From: Methylococcales bacterium
Lineage (GTDB): Bacteria; Pseudomonadota; Gammaproteobacteria; Methylococcales; Methylomonadaceae
NCBI GenBank assembly: GCA_028707085.1
Contig: JAQTUW010000020.1
Span: 1-61,071 of the forward strand
Direction: 5' to 3'
DNA length: 61,071 nt
How positions within the stretch are numbered: position 1 is the first letter of the stretch; the number at the start of each line of letters is the position of its first letter. The translations under genes were made by a program, and so were the position numbers. Below are positions 34,667 to 43,937 of the stretch, piece by piece. The notes beneath the pieces are model-generated. The model had not been told where the DNA came from, made no database searches, and saw nothing but the letters and a program-made list of their open reading frames with translations.

Positions 34667-36238
34667 ATGTCAACCCGTAATATCCTTGTCTGGAAAACAT
34701 CGGCTTCGCTGTCGCGCATCGCCGATAAAATAAATTCTAATGGCTGGATTTATATCACGCTCATTTTAATCGTCTATTTCCTGACCACCTATTATCGGGC
34801 TGAAACCAGGATGTTATGGTTCGATGAAATATTCAGCCTGTACCTGAGCAGGCTGCCGGATTTTTCCTCGCTGATGGCCGCCATCCAGCAGGGCATCGAT
34901 TTTAATCCACCGCTGTTCTATGAATGGCTGCGCCTATCCCGCTTCTTCATAGCCGATGAAACAGTCGCGATCAGAACGCCATCCATTATAGCAGGCGGCT
35001 TATTGTGTCTGTGCCTGTACCGGTTTGTATCCATCAGAACCAACGCCATAGGCGGACTGGTCGCCAGTCTGTTTCCGCTGGTCAGCATCGAATCGTATTA
35101 CGCGACCGAAGCCCGCCCCCATGGCATTGTCATCGGTCTGGCGGCATTGGCGCTGGTATGCTGGCAATCCGCTATCGATCCTGAACGCAAAAAATACCGG
35201 GTCTGGTGGCTGGGCAGCCTGTGTCTGGCGTTAGCCTGCGCCACGCTCACCCATGCCTACGCGGTACTGGCTTTCTTTCCGCTGGCTCTGGCCGAATTAA
35301 CGCGCGATCTACGCCGAAAACATATCGACTGGCCGGTCTGGAGCATGTTCGCCATTGCTTCCATTGCCGTTCTGATGCCTTTCTGGCTGATCCACATTGC
35401 AAAAACCCATCTTCCCCCCACTTTTGCGCCGGCAACAGTAGGAATGCTCGTCAAATCCTATACATCGAATCTGGATAGCGGCCAGTTGATTATCGTTGCC
35501 GCCTTGTTTCTGTATCTGGGCAGATTTCTGTCCGGCGGACTGCCGCAAACCGGTCAGATCGTCATAAGCGATAAATTGAAATTTGATCTTACCGCTTGCC
35601 TGGGATTTGTTGTCCTGCCAGTCATCGCCTTCATTCTGGCGAAAATTGCAGGCACGCCGCTTTATGCCCGCTACAGTTTGGGCTGTATTATTGGCTTTTC
35701 TGCGTTTCTAGGAATTTTCATCTCCAGATATAATAAAATTGGTTTGATTCTAATAATATTATTAGCCGGCAGGATCGGCAAGGATGCGCTGGACTACCAG
35801 CATAACAGCATGCTTTTTGAACCCAGTACCGGACGGGATATGACATCCGTATCGAAATACCTCGAACATTATAAGATCATGGCCGATTTACCCGATCCAT
35901 CGCTACCTGTCGTCATCTACGGAAGCTGGAACAATCATTGGGATTTTACCCCGGAACTTTTTTATGCGCCGGCGGAATTCAGCAACCGTCTGACCCTTTT
36001 GCTTCCTGAAAAACAGGATCTTAACAAAAATGGCTATATGAAACTGCAAAATTGCTGTCACGCTACCGGCAATATTTCAGAAGCAACTGATTTTATAAAA
36101 CTGCATAAATATTTCTTTGCCGTAATCTATACACAAGGTGAATTAAAGGAATTGTACCGACTTTTAAACTATGGCGCTGTCATTAATTTAGAGCGTTATT
36201 ATGATAAGTCAGCACTATTTTCCGTCAAAGTCCCATAA
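34667..36238 (+). CDS. Polytopic GT-C glycosyltransferase (GT39/ArnT-like)
   Basis: The 523-aa protein has ten or more transmembrane helices and the first-loop acidic motif in MLWFDEIFSLYLSRLP (about residues 47-62), typical of GT39-like enzymes that take sugars from polyprenyl phosphate. A soluble part of about 130 residues ends the protein. After gtrA and gtrB this is the expected third (GtrC-like) partner, which would place the sugar on a periplasmic acceptor. The ATG at 34667 has GGAG at 34657-34660; the longer frame from 34565 consists of repeat-derived sequence and is rejected. Acceptor unknown. Confidence 0.8.
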   Translation: MSTRNILVWKTSASLSRIADKINSNGWIYITLILIVYFLTTYYRAETRMLWFDEIFSLYLSRLPDFSSLMAAIQQGIDFNPPLFYEWLRLSRFFIADETVAIRTPSIIAGGLLCLCLYRFVSIRTNAIGGLVASLFPLVSIESYYATEARPHGIVIGLAALALVCWQSAIDPERKKYRVWWLGSLCLALACATLTHAYAVLAFFPLALAELTRDLRRKHIDWPVWSMFAIASIAVLMPFWLIHIAKTHLPPTFAPATVGMLVKSYTSNLDSGQLIIVAALFLYLGRFLSGGLPQTGQIVISDKLKFDLTACLGFVVLPVIAFILAKIAGTPLYARYSLGCIIGFSAFLGIFISRYNKIGLILIILLAGRIGKDALDYQHNSMLFEPSTGRDMTSVSKYLEHYKIMADLPDPSLPVVIYGSWNNHWDFTPELFYAPAEFSNRLTLLLPEKQDLNKNGYMKLQNCCHATGNISEATDFIKLHKYFFAVIYTQGELKELYRLLNYGAVINLERYYDKSALFSVKVP

Positions 36239-36540
36239 CATACAAAATGCCTAAACAAGCTGCTTTCAGCAAGCCTGCCGGTAGCGAAACGACAGGATGC
36301 ATATAGCGAAAGTTACATTATAAATCAATTAGTTATTTAGTGAACCATCGACGCATCAGTCGGTTTTGTCCGATTTTTATTTTGACTGAATCCATTCTGG
36401 CCAATATATAACCGTCACGCTTTTGATTTTGGTTTCTTAATTCCCACCCCGCCCTATACCGGCAGGCTTAGAAATCGCCATACCAAAGTTTTGTTGGCAA
36501 TCCGCATAAAGAAAAGGACAGCTTAAAATGGCATGAACAG
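36239..36540. other. Gene-free stretch between the two glycan modules
   Basis: About 300 bp, AT-rich. A weak TCGG-TTTTGT-CCGA hairpin followed by TTTTTATTTT (36360-36383) could be an intrinsic terminator for the GT-C gene. Nothing else is recognised. Confidence 0.4.
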
Positions 36541-36569
36541 GTGACGCTCATCAGCTTGTAGATTATAAT
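36541..36569 (+). promoter_or_regulatory. Sigma-70 promoter for the polyprenyl-pentose module
   Basis: GTGACG (36541-36546) and consensus TATAAT (36564-36569) are spaced 17 bp. The -10 box lies 45 bp before the TTG start of the HAD-UbiA gene. This fits the module having its own transcript. Confidence 0.55.
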
Positions 36570-36614
36570 GTAACAGTTTGAGCATACTATTTCAAAAGCC
36601 TAATAGGGGGCGAT

Positions 36615-38051
36615 TTGTTGATTCTTCAACCGCTAGTGGTCGATCTGGATGGAACGCTGATACGTACGGACATGCTCCACGAATCGGCGCTGGGCGTCTT
36701 GCGCGACAGACCCTTGGACTTGTTGCGCATTCCCAGCTGGCTCTGCCAGGGCAAGGCTGTTCTCAAGCAGCATCTGGCCCAACGCACGGCCTTCTCTCCC
36801 ATATCGCTACCGTATAACTTTGAACTGCTGGACTGGCTAAAACAGCAAAAATCGCAAGGCCGCAAACTGGTGTTATGTACTGCTTCCGATCTGTCTATCG
36901 CTGTCGCCATCGCCAATCATCTCGGCCTTTTTGATGATGTCATCGCCAGCGACGGCGTCATCAATCTGGCTGGAAATCACAAGGCGGAGGAGCTGGTCAG
37001 ACGCTTTGGCGCAGCCGGATTCGATTATGCCGGTAATTCCACAGCAGATTTGGCGGTATGGAAACATGCGCGGCGGGCTATTGTGGTCAATGCCGGCGCC
37101 GATCTGGCCCGAAAAGCCGGAACACTTTGCGAGCTCGAGCGCATCTTCCCGCCTGCCATGCAGAACATCAAAACCTGGAGGCATGTGCTGAGAGTACACC
37201 AGTGGCTGAAAAATCTATTATTGTTCGTGCCGCTGCTTGCCTCTCATCAGCTTACTGATCCCGGTATCTGGCTGTCGGTGCTGCTGGCTTTTTTTTCGTT
37301 CAGCCTTTGCGCGTCCACCGTGTATATCGCCAACGATTTGCTGGATCTGGAAAGTGACCGGCTGCATCCGCGCAAACGCAACCGCCCCTTTGCCTCCGGC
37401 GCTATGCCGGCCTATGTCGGCGTACTGCTGGCCCCATTACTTCTACTGCTTAGCCTCACGCTGGCTTCTTATGTCGGAGCGGCATTTCTGTCGTGGCTGA
37501 TACTGTATTTCGTGCTGACCTGCGCCTACTCTTTCGGCATCAAACGCATGATGATCCTGGACTGCCTGACATTGGCGATGCTGTACACGCTACGCATCGT
37601 TGCCGGCACGGCGGCGGCCGGCCTGACGCATTCTTTCTGGCTGCTGGCTTTCTCGGTTTTTTTGTTTCTGTCGCTTGCATTTGTCAAACGCTATGCCGAA
37701 CTTGAAATCAGGCATCTCGATGGCCGAGAAAAGCTGCATGGCCGCGGCTATTACACATCGGACGCCCCGCTGATTCAGACCCTGGGCGTAACCTCCGGTT
37801 ATGTAGCGGTACTGGTGTTGGCGCTTTACCTGAATAGCGACGCCATTTTAAAGTTATACCGTACACCGGAATACGTCTGGGGCGCCGTACCCGTTACCCT
37901 GTTCTGGATAAGCTGGATATGGATGCAGGCCCACCGCGGCAATATGCATGACGACCCACTGATTTTTGCCGTCAAGGACAAAGCCAGCCTGCTGGCGGGC
38001 CTGGCGTTTGCCGCAGTAATGGCGATTGGCGCGGAAGGTTTGCCATGGTAG
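36615..38051 (+). CDS. HAD phosphatase-UbiA prenyltransferase fusion (polyprenyl-phosphate phosphoribosyltransferase)
   Basis: The 478-aa protein joins two domains. Residues 1 to about 185 are a HAD phosphatase with the DLDGTLIRTD nucleophile motif (Asp10, Asp12). Residues about 195-478 are a UbiA-family prenyltransferase with the first Asp-rich motif NDLLDLESDRLHPRKRNRP (from about 240) and a second Asp near 316. The UbiA part resembles decaprenyl-phosphate 5-phosphoribosyltransferase (Rv3806c type). The HAD domain may supply the dephosphorylation of the 5-phosphoribosyl lipid, a step done by a separate protein in mycobacteria. The start is TTG (36615 or the next TTG at 36618) with AGGGGG upstream. 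The 3' end overlaps the next gene by 7 bp. Confidence 0.85.
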   Translation: MLILQPLVVDLDGTLIRTDMLHESALGVLRDRPLDLLRIPSWLCQGKAVLKQHLAQRTAFSPISLPYNFELLDWLKQQKSQGRKLVLCTASDLSIAVAIANHLGLFDDVIASDGVINLAGNHKAEELVRRFGAAGFDYAGNSTADLAVWKHARRAIVVNAGADLARKAGTLCELERIFPPAMQNIKTWRHVLRVHQWLKNLLLFVPLLASHQLTDPGIWLSVLLAFFSFSLCASTVYIANDLLDLESDRLHPRKRNRPFASGAMPAYVGVLLAPLLLLLSLTLASYVGAAFLSWLILYFVLTCAYSFGIKRMMILDCLTLAMLYTLRIVAGTAAAGLTHSFWLLAFSVFLFLSLAFVKRYAELEIRHLDGREKLHGRGYYTSDAPLIQTLGVTSGYVAVLVLALYLNSDAILKLYRTPEYVWGAVPVTLFWISWIWMQAHRGNMHDDPLIFAVKDKASLLAGLAFAAVMAIGAEGLPW

Positions 38052-39343
38052 CCGTATCGTCGTGGGGAAGGCTGAGCCAATCCGAACATCAGGTTCATTT
38101 TTTGACGCATCGTCATCCAGCTCCCGTACAAATCAGGGAAACTGCGCCCGGCCTCGCCCATGGCATGGGACGCAGCTATGGAGACGCTGCGCTGAACCCC
38201 GGCGGCTGCCTGTGGAATACGACCAGCCTGGATCGTTTTATCAGCCTTGATGAGCGCACTGGACAACTGGCATGCGAAACCGGCGTACTGTTACGCGACA
38301 TTCAGCGACTGATGATGCCGCGCGGCTGGATTTTGCCGGTCACACCAGGTACGCAGCTTATTACGGTCGGCGGCGCCATCGCCAATGATGTACACGGAAA
38401 AAACCACCATGTGCTGGGCTGTTTTGGCGATCATGTACTGAGGCTGACACTACTGCGCACCGATGGCGAAATCATCGAATGCGGCCCCGATCTGCTGCCC
38501 GACTGGTTTGCCGCTACCGTTGGCGGTATCGGCCTGACCGGGGTGATTCTATCGGCAACGATCCAGCTCCGCCGGATTGCCGGCCCCTGGTTGAATACTG
38601 AAACCATAGCCTACGCCAGTCTGGATCAATTTTTCCAGCAGGCGGACGATTCGGAGGCGGACTGGGAACACACGGTTTCCTGGATAGACTGCTGCGTCGG
38701 CAGCCAGGGGCGGGGCCTGTTCATGCGCGGCAATCCGGTTGAGGTGGAAAATCGCGCGGAACCCCGGGATCGCTCCTTCGGCATGCCTTTCGTTCCGCCT
38801 TTTTCTTTGGTCAACCGCTGGTCGTTGCGGCTTTTCAATGCCGCTTACTTCAATCTTAAAAAGCGAAAAGCGGCTCCGCGCATCATGCACTACCAGCCGT
38901 TCTTTTATCCGCTGGACAATCTGCTGGAGTGGAACCGCATGTATGGCCCAAAAGGCTTCTTTCAATATCAATGCGTCGTGCCGCGCGAAACAGGCGACGA
39001 TGCGATTCAGGCCATGCTCGGCGACATTGCCCGTTCAGGCGAGGGCTCCTTTCTGGCCGTCCTTAAAACCTTCGGCAACCGGCAGCCGGTCGGGATGCTG
39101 AGCTTTCCGCAGCCCGGCGTCACGCTGGCGCTGGATTTTTCCAACAAAGCCATGCAAACTGCCCAACTGTTTGCCCGGCTAGACGCCATCGTGCGCGAAG
39201 CCGGCGGCCGAATCTATCTTGCAAAGGATGCGCGCATGCCGCGCGATCTGTTCGAAGCGGGTTATCCGCGACTCAATGAATTTTTGCCGTATCGTGACCG
39301 AGGAATAAGTTCCGCCATGTCACGGCGGCTAATGGGATTTTAA
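38045..39343 (+). CDS. DprE1-like FAD-dependent polyprenylphosphoryl-ribose 2-oxidase
   Basis: The 432-aa oxidoreductase has a VAO-type FAD-binding domain: GMGRSYGDAALN near 40-51 and TPGTQLITVGGAIANDVHGKNHH (about 100-122), the latter closely matching mycobacterial DprE1. DprE1 oxidises the 2'-hydroxyl of polyprenylphosphoryl-ribose to a keto group, the first half of epimerisation to arabinose. Its neighbours on both sides encode the steps before and after, so the role is well supported by context. The start overlaps the UbiA gene. Confidence 0.88.
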   Translation: MVAVSSWGRLSQSEHQVHFLTHRHPAPVQIRETAPGLAHGMGRSYGDAALNPGGCLWNTTSLDRFISLDERTGQLACETGVLLRDIQRLMMPRGWILPVTPGTQLITVGGAIANDVHGKNHHVLGCFGDHVLRLTLLRTDGEIIECGPDLLPDWFAATVGGIGLTGVILSATIQLRRIAGPWLNTETIAYASLDQFFQQADDSEADWEHTVSWIDCCVGSQGRGLFMRGNPVEVENRAEPRDRSFGMPFVPPFSLVNRWSLRLFNAAYFNLKKRKAAPRIMHYQPFFYPLDNLLEWNRMYGPKGFFQYQCVVPRETGDDAIQAMLGDIARSGEGSFLAVLKTFGNRQPVGMLSFPQPGVTLALDFSNKAMQTAQLFARLDAIVREAGGRIYLAKDARMPRDLFEAGYPRLNEFLPYRDRGISSAMSRRLMGF

Positions 39344-39345
39344 AT

Positions 39346-40104
39346 ATGCTGATCCAAAAAAAACGAATTGTCATCATAGGCGCCACTTCGGCCATTGCCG
39401 AACATTGCGCGCGCCTGTGGGTCAATCAATCACCCGCCGATCTGGTGCTGGTCGGTCGCGATACCGCAAAAATTGAACAGGTAGCGGCCGACCTGCTGAT
39501 TCGCAGCCCAGAATCGGCCGTGCAAAGTCATCGGCTCGATTTTACCGACCCCGTGCAAATCAGACGGCTGGCGGACGAAATTGCCGATTATGGCGCTATC
39601 GATATCGTCCTGATTGCGCATGGCTCATTGCCCGATCAGGCGGCATGCCAGCAGGATCTTGCCGCCTGCCGGGAGGCTTTGACGCTGAACGGCATTTCGC
39701 CGGTACTGTTTGCCGAGGCTTTTGCCGGGCATATGCAGAAAGCCAATACCGGCGCACTGATCATAATCGGCTCTGTAGCCGGAGACAGGGGCCGTAAATC
39801 GAATTATGTCTACGGCTCGGCCAAAGGCCTGGTGACGCGCTATGCCCAGGGGCTTCAGCACCGTCTGGCCGATTCGAACGTCAAGGTGGTTTTAATCAAG
39901 CCGGGGCCTACCGACACCCCCATGACCAGACATTTGAAACAGCAGGGCGACAACGGCCTTGCCAGCGTGGAAAAAGTCGCGAAATCGATTGTTAAAGGCG
40001 CTTCCCGCGGGCAATTGGTTGTTTATGCGCCGGTCAAATGGGCATGGATCATGATGGTCGTCCGCCATTTGCCCTATTTTCTGTTCAAAAGGCTCAATGT
40101 ATAA
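39346..40104 (+). CDS. DprE2-like SDR, polyprenylphosphoryl-2-keto-pentose reductase
   Basis: The 252-aa SDR has an NAD-binding GATSAIAEHCAR motif (about residues 12-23), the catalytic YGSAK near 157-161 and KPGPTDTPMT near 184-193. A hydrophobic C-terminal stretch is typical of DprE2, which reduces the keto lipid to polyprenylphosphoryl-arabinose. It starts 2 bp after the DprE1-like gene. Together the three genes should make a lipid-linked D-arabinofuranose donor. Confidence 0.87.
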   Translation: MLIQKKRIVIIGATSAIAEHCARLWVNQSPADLVLVGRDTAKIEQVAADLLIRSPESAVQSHRLDFTDPVQIRRLADEIADYGAIDIVLIAHGSLPDQAACQQDLAACREALTLNGISPVLFAEAFAGHMQKANTGALIIIGSVAGDRGRKSNYVYGSAKGLVTRYAQGLQHRLADSNVKVVLIKPGPTDTPMTRHLKQQGDNGLASVEKVAKSIVKGASRGQLVVYAPVKWAWIMMVVRHLPYFLFKRLNV

Positions 40105-40238
40105 GAGCGCACCGGAAAACTACCCTTAGACTTCGCCCATGAGCGCCCCGCCTGAGCAGCAAAGACTGGTTTTACCGTTTCCCGATACGAATTCAAGCCG
40201 GGTTAACATTTTCTGAAACGATTGAGGGATATTGCCTG

Positions 40239-41177
40239 ATGAAAAACAAAAAAATAGTTTTACCCGGCGGCGCCGGTCTGGTCGGACAAAATCTGGTCGC
40301 ACGTCTTAAAGCCAGGGGCTATACCAACATCATAGTGCTCGACAAGCATAAGGCCAATCTTGCTGTGCTAAAGGAAGTCCAGCCCGATATTACTGCGGAA
40401 TATGCCGATCTGGCCGAACCCGGCGATTGGCGACGCCATTTTGAGGGCGCCGATATCGTCGTCATGTTACAGGCCCAAATTGGCGGCAATGACTATCAGG
40501 ATTTTGTCCGCAACAATCTGGACTCGACTCGTCTGATCCTCGAAGCGGTCAGAACTAACACCATTCCCTATCTGGTTCACATCAGCTCTTCCGTCGTCGA
40601 ATCCGTCGCCGACGACTTCTACACCAACACCAAAAAAGAACAGGAACGCATGGTACTGGAAAGCGGGATTGCCTGCCCGGTGCTGCGCCCAACCCTGATG
40701 TTCGGCTGGTTCGACCGCAAGCATCTGGGCTGGCTGTCGCGTTTCATGCAAAAATCACCGGTATTTCCCATCCCCGGAAATGGCTGTTATATGCGCCAGC
40801 CGCTGTATGTGGGAGATTTCTGCAATATTATTATCAGTTGCATCGAAAACCGAATTAAAGACGGCGTTTTCAACATCTCCGGCCATGAAAAAATTGATTA
40901 TATCGATATGATTCGTGAAATCAAACGTGCGACAGGCGCTAGAACGGTCCTTCTGAAAATACCTTACGGCCTGTTTTATTATTTACTCTGGGTCTGGAGC
41001 CTGTTCGACAAAAAACCGCCCTTCACCACCCAGCAACTGGCCGCGCTGATTGCCCGGGATGAATTTGAGGTGATAAACTGGCCGGGTATTTTTGGCGTAC
41101 CCTACACGCCTTTTGCCCAAGCGGTGCATGAAACTTTTAATGATCCGGCTTATAGCCATGTAGCCATGGAGTTTTAA
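40239..41177 (+). CDS. NAD(P)-dependent epimerase/dehydratase-like protein
   Basis: The 312-aa extended SDR has the glycine motif [12 protein letters not shown] (residues 8-19), a Ser in HISSSVVES and Tyr-x-x-x-Lys in FYTNTKKE near 127-134. It resembles nucleotide-sugar epimerases but has a hydrophobic segment near 243-256 ([14 protein letters not shown]) that may attach it to the membrane, which would suit a lipid-linked substrate. It is 134 bp after the DprE2-like gene and directly before a flavoprotein. Function otherwise unknown. Confidence 0.78.
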   Translation: MKNKKIVLPGGAGLVGQNLVARLKARGYTNIIVLDKHKANLAVLKEVQPDITAEYADLAEPGDWRRHFEGADIVVMLQAQIGGNDYQDFVRNNLDSTRLILEAVRTNTIPYLVHISSSVVESVADDFYTNTKKEQERMVLESGIACPVLRPTLMFGWFDRKHLGWLSRFMQKSPVFPIPGNGCYMRQPLYVGDFCNIIISCIENRIKDGVFNISGHEKIDYIDMIREIKRATGARTVLLKIPYGLFYYLLWVWSLFDKKPPFTTQQLAALIARDEFEVINWPGIFGVPYTPFAQAVHETFNDPAYSHVAMEF

Positions 41178-41178
41178 A

Positions 41179-42465
41179 ATGAAGCAGCGTATAGCCGTGC
41201 TAGGCGCCGGCCCCATGGGGCTGGCCGTGGCCTATCAACTGGCTCGAGACGGCCATGAACCGATAGTATTCGAAGCGGACGACAGGGTGGGCGGCATGGC
41301 CGCCAGCTTCGATTTTTCCGGGCTCAGTATCGAACGTTACTATCACTTTCACTGCATTTCCGACCATGCTTTTTTAAAAGTGCTGGCCGAACTTGGTTTA
41401 TCGGACAAAATGCACTGGGCGGTTACCAGAATGGGTTACTGGTACCTGGATAAACTACAACCCTGGGGAAATCCGCTGGCATTGCTCAAATTCCGGGGTT
41501 TAAGCCTGACCGCCAAATTCCGGTACGGCCTGCACGCCTTCCTCTGCACCCGGCGCAAGGACTGGAAGCCGCTGGATCATGTCGAAGCCACCGGCTGGAT
41601 CAGGAGATGGGTGGGCGCAGAAGCCTATGAAATCCTCTGGCGCCGGCTTTTCGACTACAAGTTTTACGAGTATGGCGACAATCTTTCCGCCGCCTGGATC
41701 TGGAGCCGGATCCGGCGGATCGGCAGTTCCCGTTACGATCTGTTTCGGGAAAAACTGGGCTATCTGGAAGGCGGCTCGCAAACTTTGCTGCAGGCCCTGG
41801 GTCACGATATTGAAGCGCATGGCGGCGAACTGCGCCTTAAATCGCCGGTGAGCAAGGTTGTCATCCGTGACGGCGCAATACAGGGCATAGAAGTCGCTGG
41901 CCGCTTTGAAGGCTTCGACAAGGTCGTCAGCACTGTTCCTCTGCCTTATGTGCCGGGACTGATGCCCGATTTGCCGGCCGATATTCTGGCCAAATTTCAG
42001 TCGCTAAAAAATATAGCGGTGGTATGTGTGATCGTCAAGTTACGCAAACCGCTGACTGAAAACTTCTGGCTGAACATTAATGACCCGGACATGGATATTC
42101 CCGGTCTGGTGGAATACACCAACCTGAGGCCGCTTGATAGCCATATCGTTTACGTGCCTTTTTACATGCCGGGCGAACATCCCAAATTTGCCGAACCGGA
42201 TCAGGTTTTTCTGGAAAAGGTATGCCGGTATTTGATGAAAATCAATCCCGACTTATCCGGCGAAGATTTTATCGATCTGCATGCCAGCCGCTATCGCTTC
42301 GCCCAGCCAATTTGCGATCCGGGCTATCTCGATAAACTGCCGCCCATCGCCATGCCGATTGACGGACTGTGGATAGCGGACACCTCCTACTATTACCCGG
42401 AAGACCGGGGAATTTCCGAAAGCATAGACTTGGGCCGAAAGATAGCCCGGGATGCGGCAAAGTGA
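41179..42465 (+). CDS. FAD/NAD(P)-dependent oxidoreductase, amine-oxidase/UGM-like
   Basis: The 428-aa protein has the FAD-binding [24 protein letters not shown]-type motif (residues 8-17 for the Gly loop) and the GG motif VGGMAASF near 38-45, as in the flavin amine-oxidase/protoporphyrinogen-oxidase/UDP-galactopyranose-mutase superfamily. The C-terminal [21 protein letters not shown] closes the FAD site. In glycan clusters such proteins may be redox or mutase enzymes; the substrate is not visible. It begins 1 bp after the epimerase stop and overlaps the next gene. Confidence 0.8.
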   Translation: MKQRIAVLGAGPMGLAVAYQLARDGHEPIVFEADDRVGGMAASFDFSGLSIERYYHFHCISDHAFLKVLAELGLSDKMHWAVTRMGYWYLDKLQPWGNPLALLKFRGLSLTAKFRYGLHAFLCTRRKDWKPLDHVEATGWIRRWVGAEAYEILWRRLFDYKFYEYGDNLSAAWIWSRIRRIGSSRYDLFREKLGYLEGGSQTLLQALGHDIEAHGGELRLKSPVSKVVIRDGAIQGIEVAGRFEGFDKVVSTVPLPYVPGLMPDLPADILAKFQSLKNIAVVCVIVKLRKPLTENFWLNINDPDMDIPGLVEYTNLRPLDSHIVYVPFYMPGEHPKFAEPDQVFLEKVCRYLMKINPDLSGEDFIDLHASRYRFAQPICDPGYLDKLPPIAMPIDGLWIADTSYYYPEDRGISESIDLGRKIARDAAK

Positions 42466-42863
42466 TCAGGCATTTTTTTTCCCGGCAGTTCGTGGCGTTT
42501 TTACTCACCGGCGGCACGGCCGCCGCAGTTAATTTCGGCTCCAGAATTTTTTACATGCGCTGGCTGGATTTTTCTTCGGCGGTCATCGCGGCTTATATTA
42601 CCGGGATGATCACCGCATTCATCCTGGCCAGACTGCTGGTATTCAGGAAAAGCCAGCAGGCATTGCATCGCTCGGCGGCATTTTTTGTGCTGGTGAATCT
42701 GGTGGCGGTCGTTCAGACCTGGGGTATCAGCATGGGCATGGTGTATTATGTGTTGCCGATGCTGGAAATCAATATGTTTACCCATGAAATTGCCCATGCA
42801 GCCGGAGTGGCCGCGCCGGTATTTACCAGCTATCTCGGCCACAAGCGCTGGTCGTTCCGTTAA
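42462..42863 (+). CDS. GtrA-family membrane protein (second copy)
   Basis: The 133-aa protein has four transmembrane segments with the GtrA pattern ([38 protein letters not shown]). I place the start at GTG 42462, which overlaps the flavoprotein's TGA; the longer frame from 42369 runs inside the flavoprotein gene. It could flip the polyprenyl-phosphate-pentose made by this module, parallel to the first GtrA. It is the last gene on this strand before the convergent acyltransferase pair. Confidence 0.85.
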   Translation: MIRHFFSRQFVAFLLTGGTAAAVNFGSRIFYMRWLDFSSAVIAAYITGMITAFILARLLVFRKSQQALHRSAAFFVLVNLVAVVQTWGISMGMVYYVLPMLEINMFTHEIAHAAGVAAPVFTSYLGHKRWSFR

Positions 42864-42873
42864 GTCGCCTACC

Positions 42874-43935
42874 TTACTGCGAGCGGTTGCTTAAAAAATT
42901 ATCTTTTATAAACGCCAGATGCGTCTCAATATTGGATCGAGTGACATATTGATAATACGGACTATTGTTATCGGATTTTTCAGCCAGCGCATCTGCAATC
43001 AATTTACCGATTTTACTGCGGTAATGGGATGACTCATAATAATTGCAGTTATTCATGGTCAGTTCGTTATAATACATAAAGTTGTAAAAATCGGTAATAT
43101 TCGCCAAGCCTTTTAAAAACTTTTCATACAGGTTCAAATCGATATCGCCAAGCTTGACATGATTTCTTGGGGTCAAAAAAATCGTCAGCCTGACATTTTT
43201 CTTATCCAGCAGACTTTTATAGCGGGCTATTGCGGCAAGGGTATCGGCGCTGACAACGGGATCGATCAGTTTGGGGCGTTTGTAGGTTTCTCCAAAACTG
43301 CCCTGGTTTTTAACATACTTTTCACAATCGGCGTCGATGATGGCTTCTGTTGACGGTTTTGACGGATAGCCCTTAGTAAAGTCATACCCGCCGGGGTGCG
43401 CGGCAATATTTTCAGGCGTATTGGATTTTATTTTGTTTTCCAGTACATCGATATTATAAAAAAACAGATAATCCATCAGGAATTCTGTTTTGCTGCGCCC
43501 GGAAATATCCGGGTGAACCTCGCCAATCAGCCCAATCAGTTTGTCCGGCCCGTAATAATATGGCCAATCGACCTGGACGATGACATGCGACAGCTTCGGC
43601 ATGTTCTTGACCAGCCAGTCTATGTACTGTTCAACATACCACTCATTCGCCGAGGCCATGGTCAGGTTATAGGTTTTAGCGCCTTTAAAAGCGTTATCCA
43701 CATCCTCCGTTCTAACCCCGCCCACTCTTGAATTGCCAATCAGAAAGGTATTGAACTCCTTGTGTTCCTTTAAATATTCAATTTTTAAATAGCGCTCCTG
43801 CGGTTGGCTGTGTATCGGAAAAAAACGGCTTCCAAACACGCTGTATGGATCGATAATGTAGTTCAGCGAGAATGTTGCGGCCATCAGCATGGCGGCAAAA
43901 ACCAGAATATTGACGACAAAACGAAATGGAGACAT
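42874..43935 (-). CDS. AlgJ/AlgX-like SGNH-type membrane-anchored protein
   Basis: The 353-aa protein has one N-terminal transmembrane helix (about residues 7-27) and a periplasmic domain. An SGNH-like block I is FLIGNSRVGG (about 64-73), and an ESSHYRSKIG segment near the C-terminus holds the likely catalytic His. It starts 2 bp after the MBOAT gene's stop. Such MBOAT/SGNH pairs move acetyl groups across the membrane onto exopolysaccharides (as in alginate O-acetylation). The exact acceptor is unknown. Confidence 0.75.
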   Translation of the reverse strand: MSPFRFVVNILVFAAMLMAATFSLNYIIDPYSVFGSRFFPIHSQPQERYLKIEYLKEHKEFNTFLIGNSRVGGVRTEDVDNAFKGAKTYNLTMASANEWYVEQYIDWLVKNMPKLSHVIVQVDWPYYYGPDKLIGLIGEVHPDISGRSKTEFLMDYLFFYNIDVLENKIKSNTPENIAAHPGGYDFTKGYPSKPSTEAIIDADCEKYVKNQGSFGETYKRPKLIDPVVSADTLAAIARYKSLLDKKNVRLTIFLTPRNHVKLGDIDLNLYEKFLKGLANITDFYNFMYYNELTMNNCNYYESSHYRSKIGKLIADALAEKSDNNSPYYQYVTRSNIETHLAFIKDNFLSNRSQ

Positions 43936-43937
43936 GG

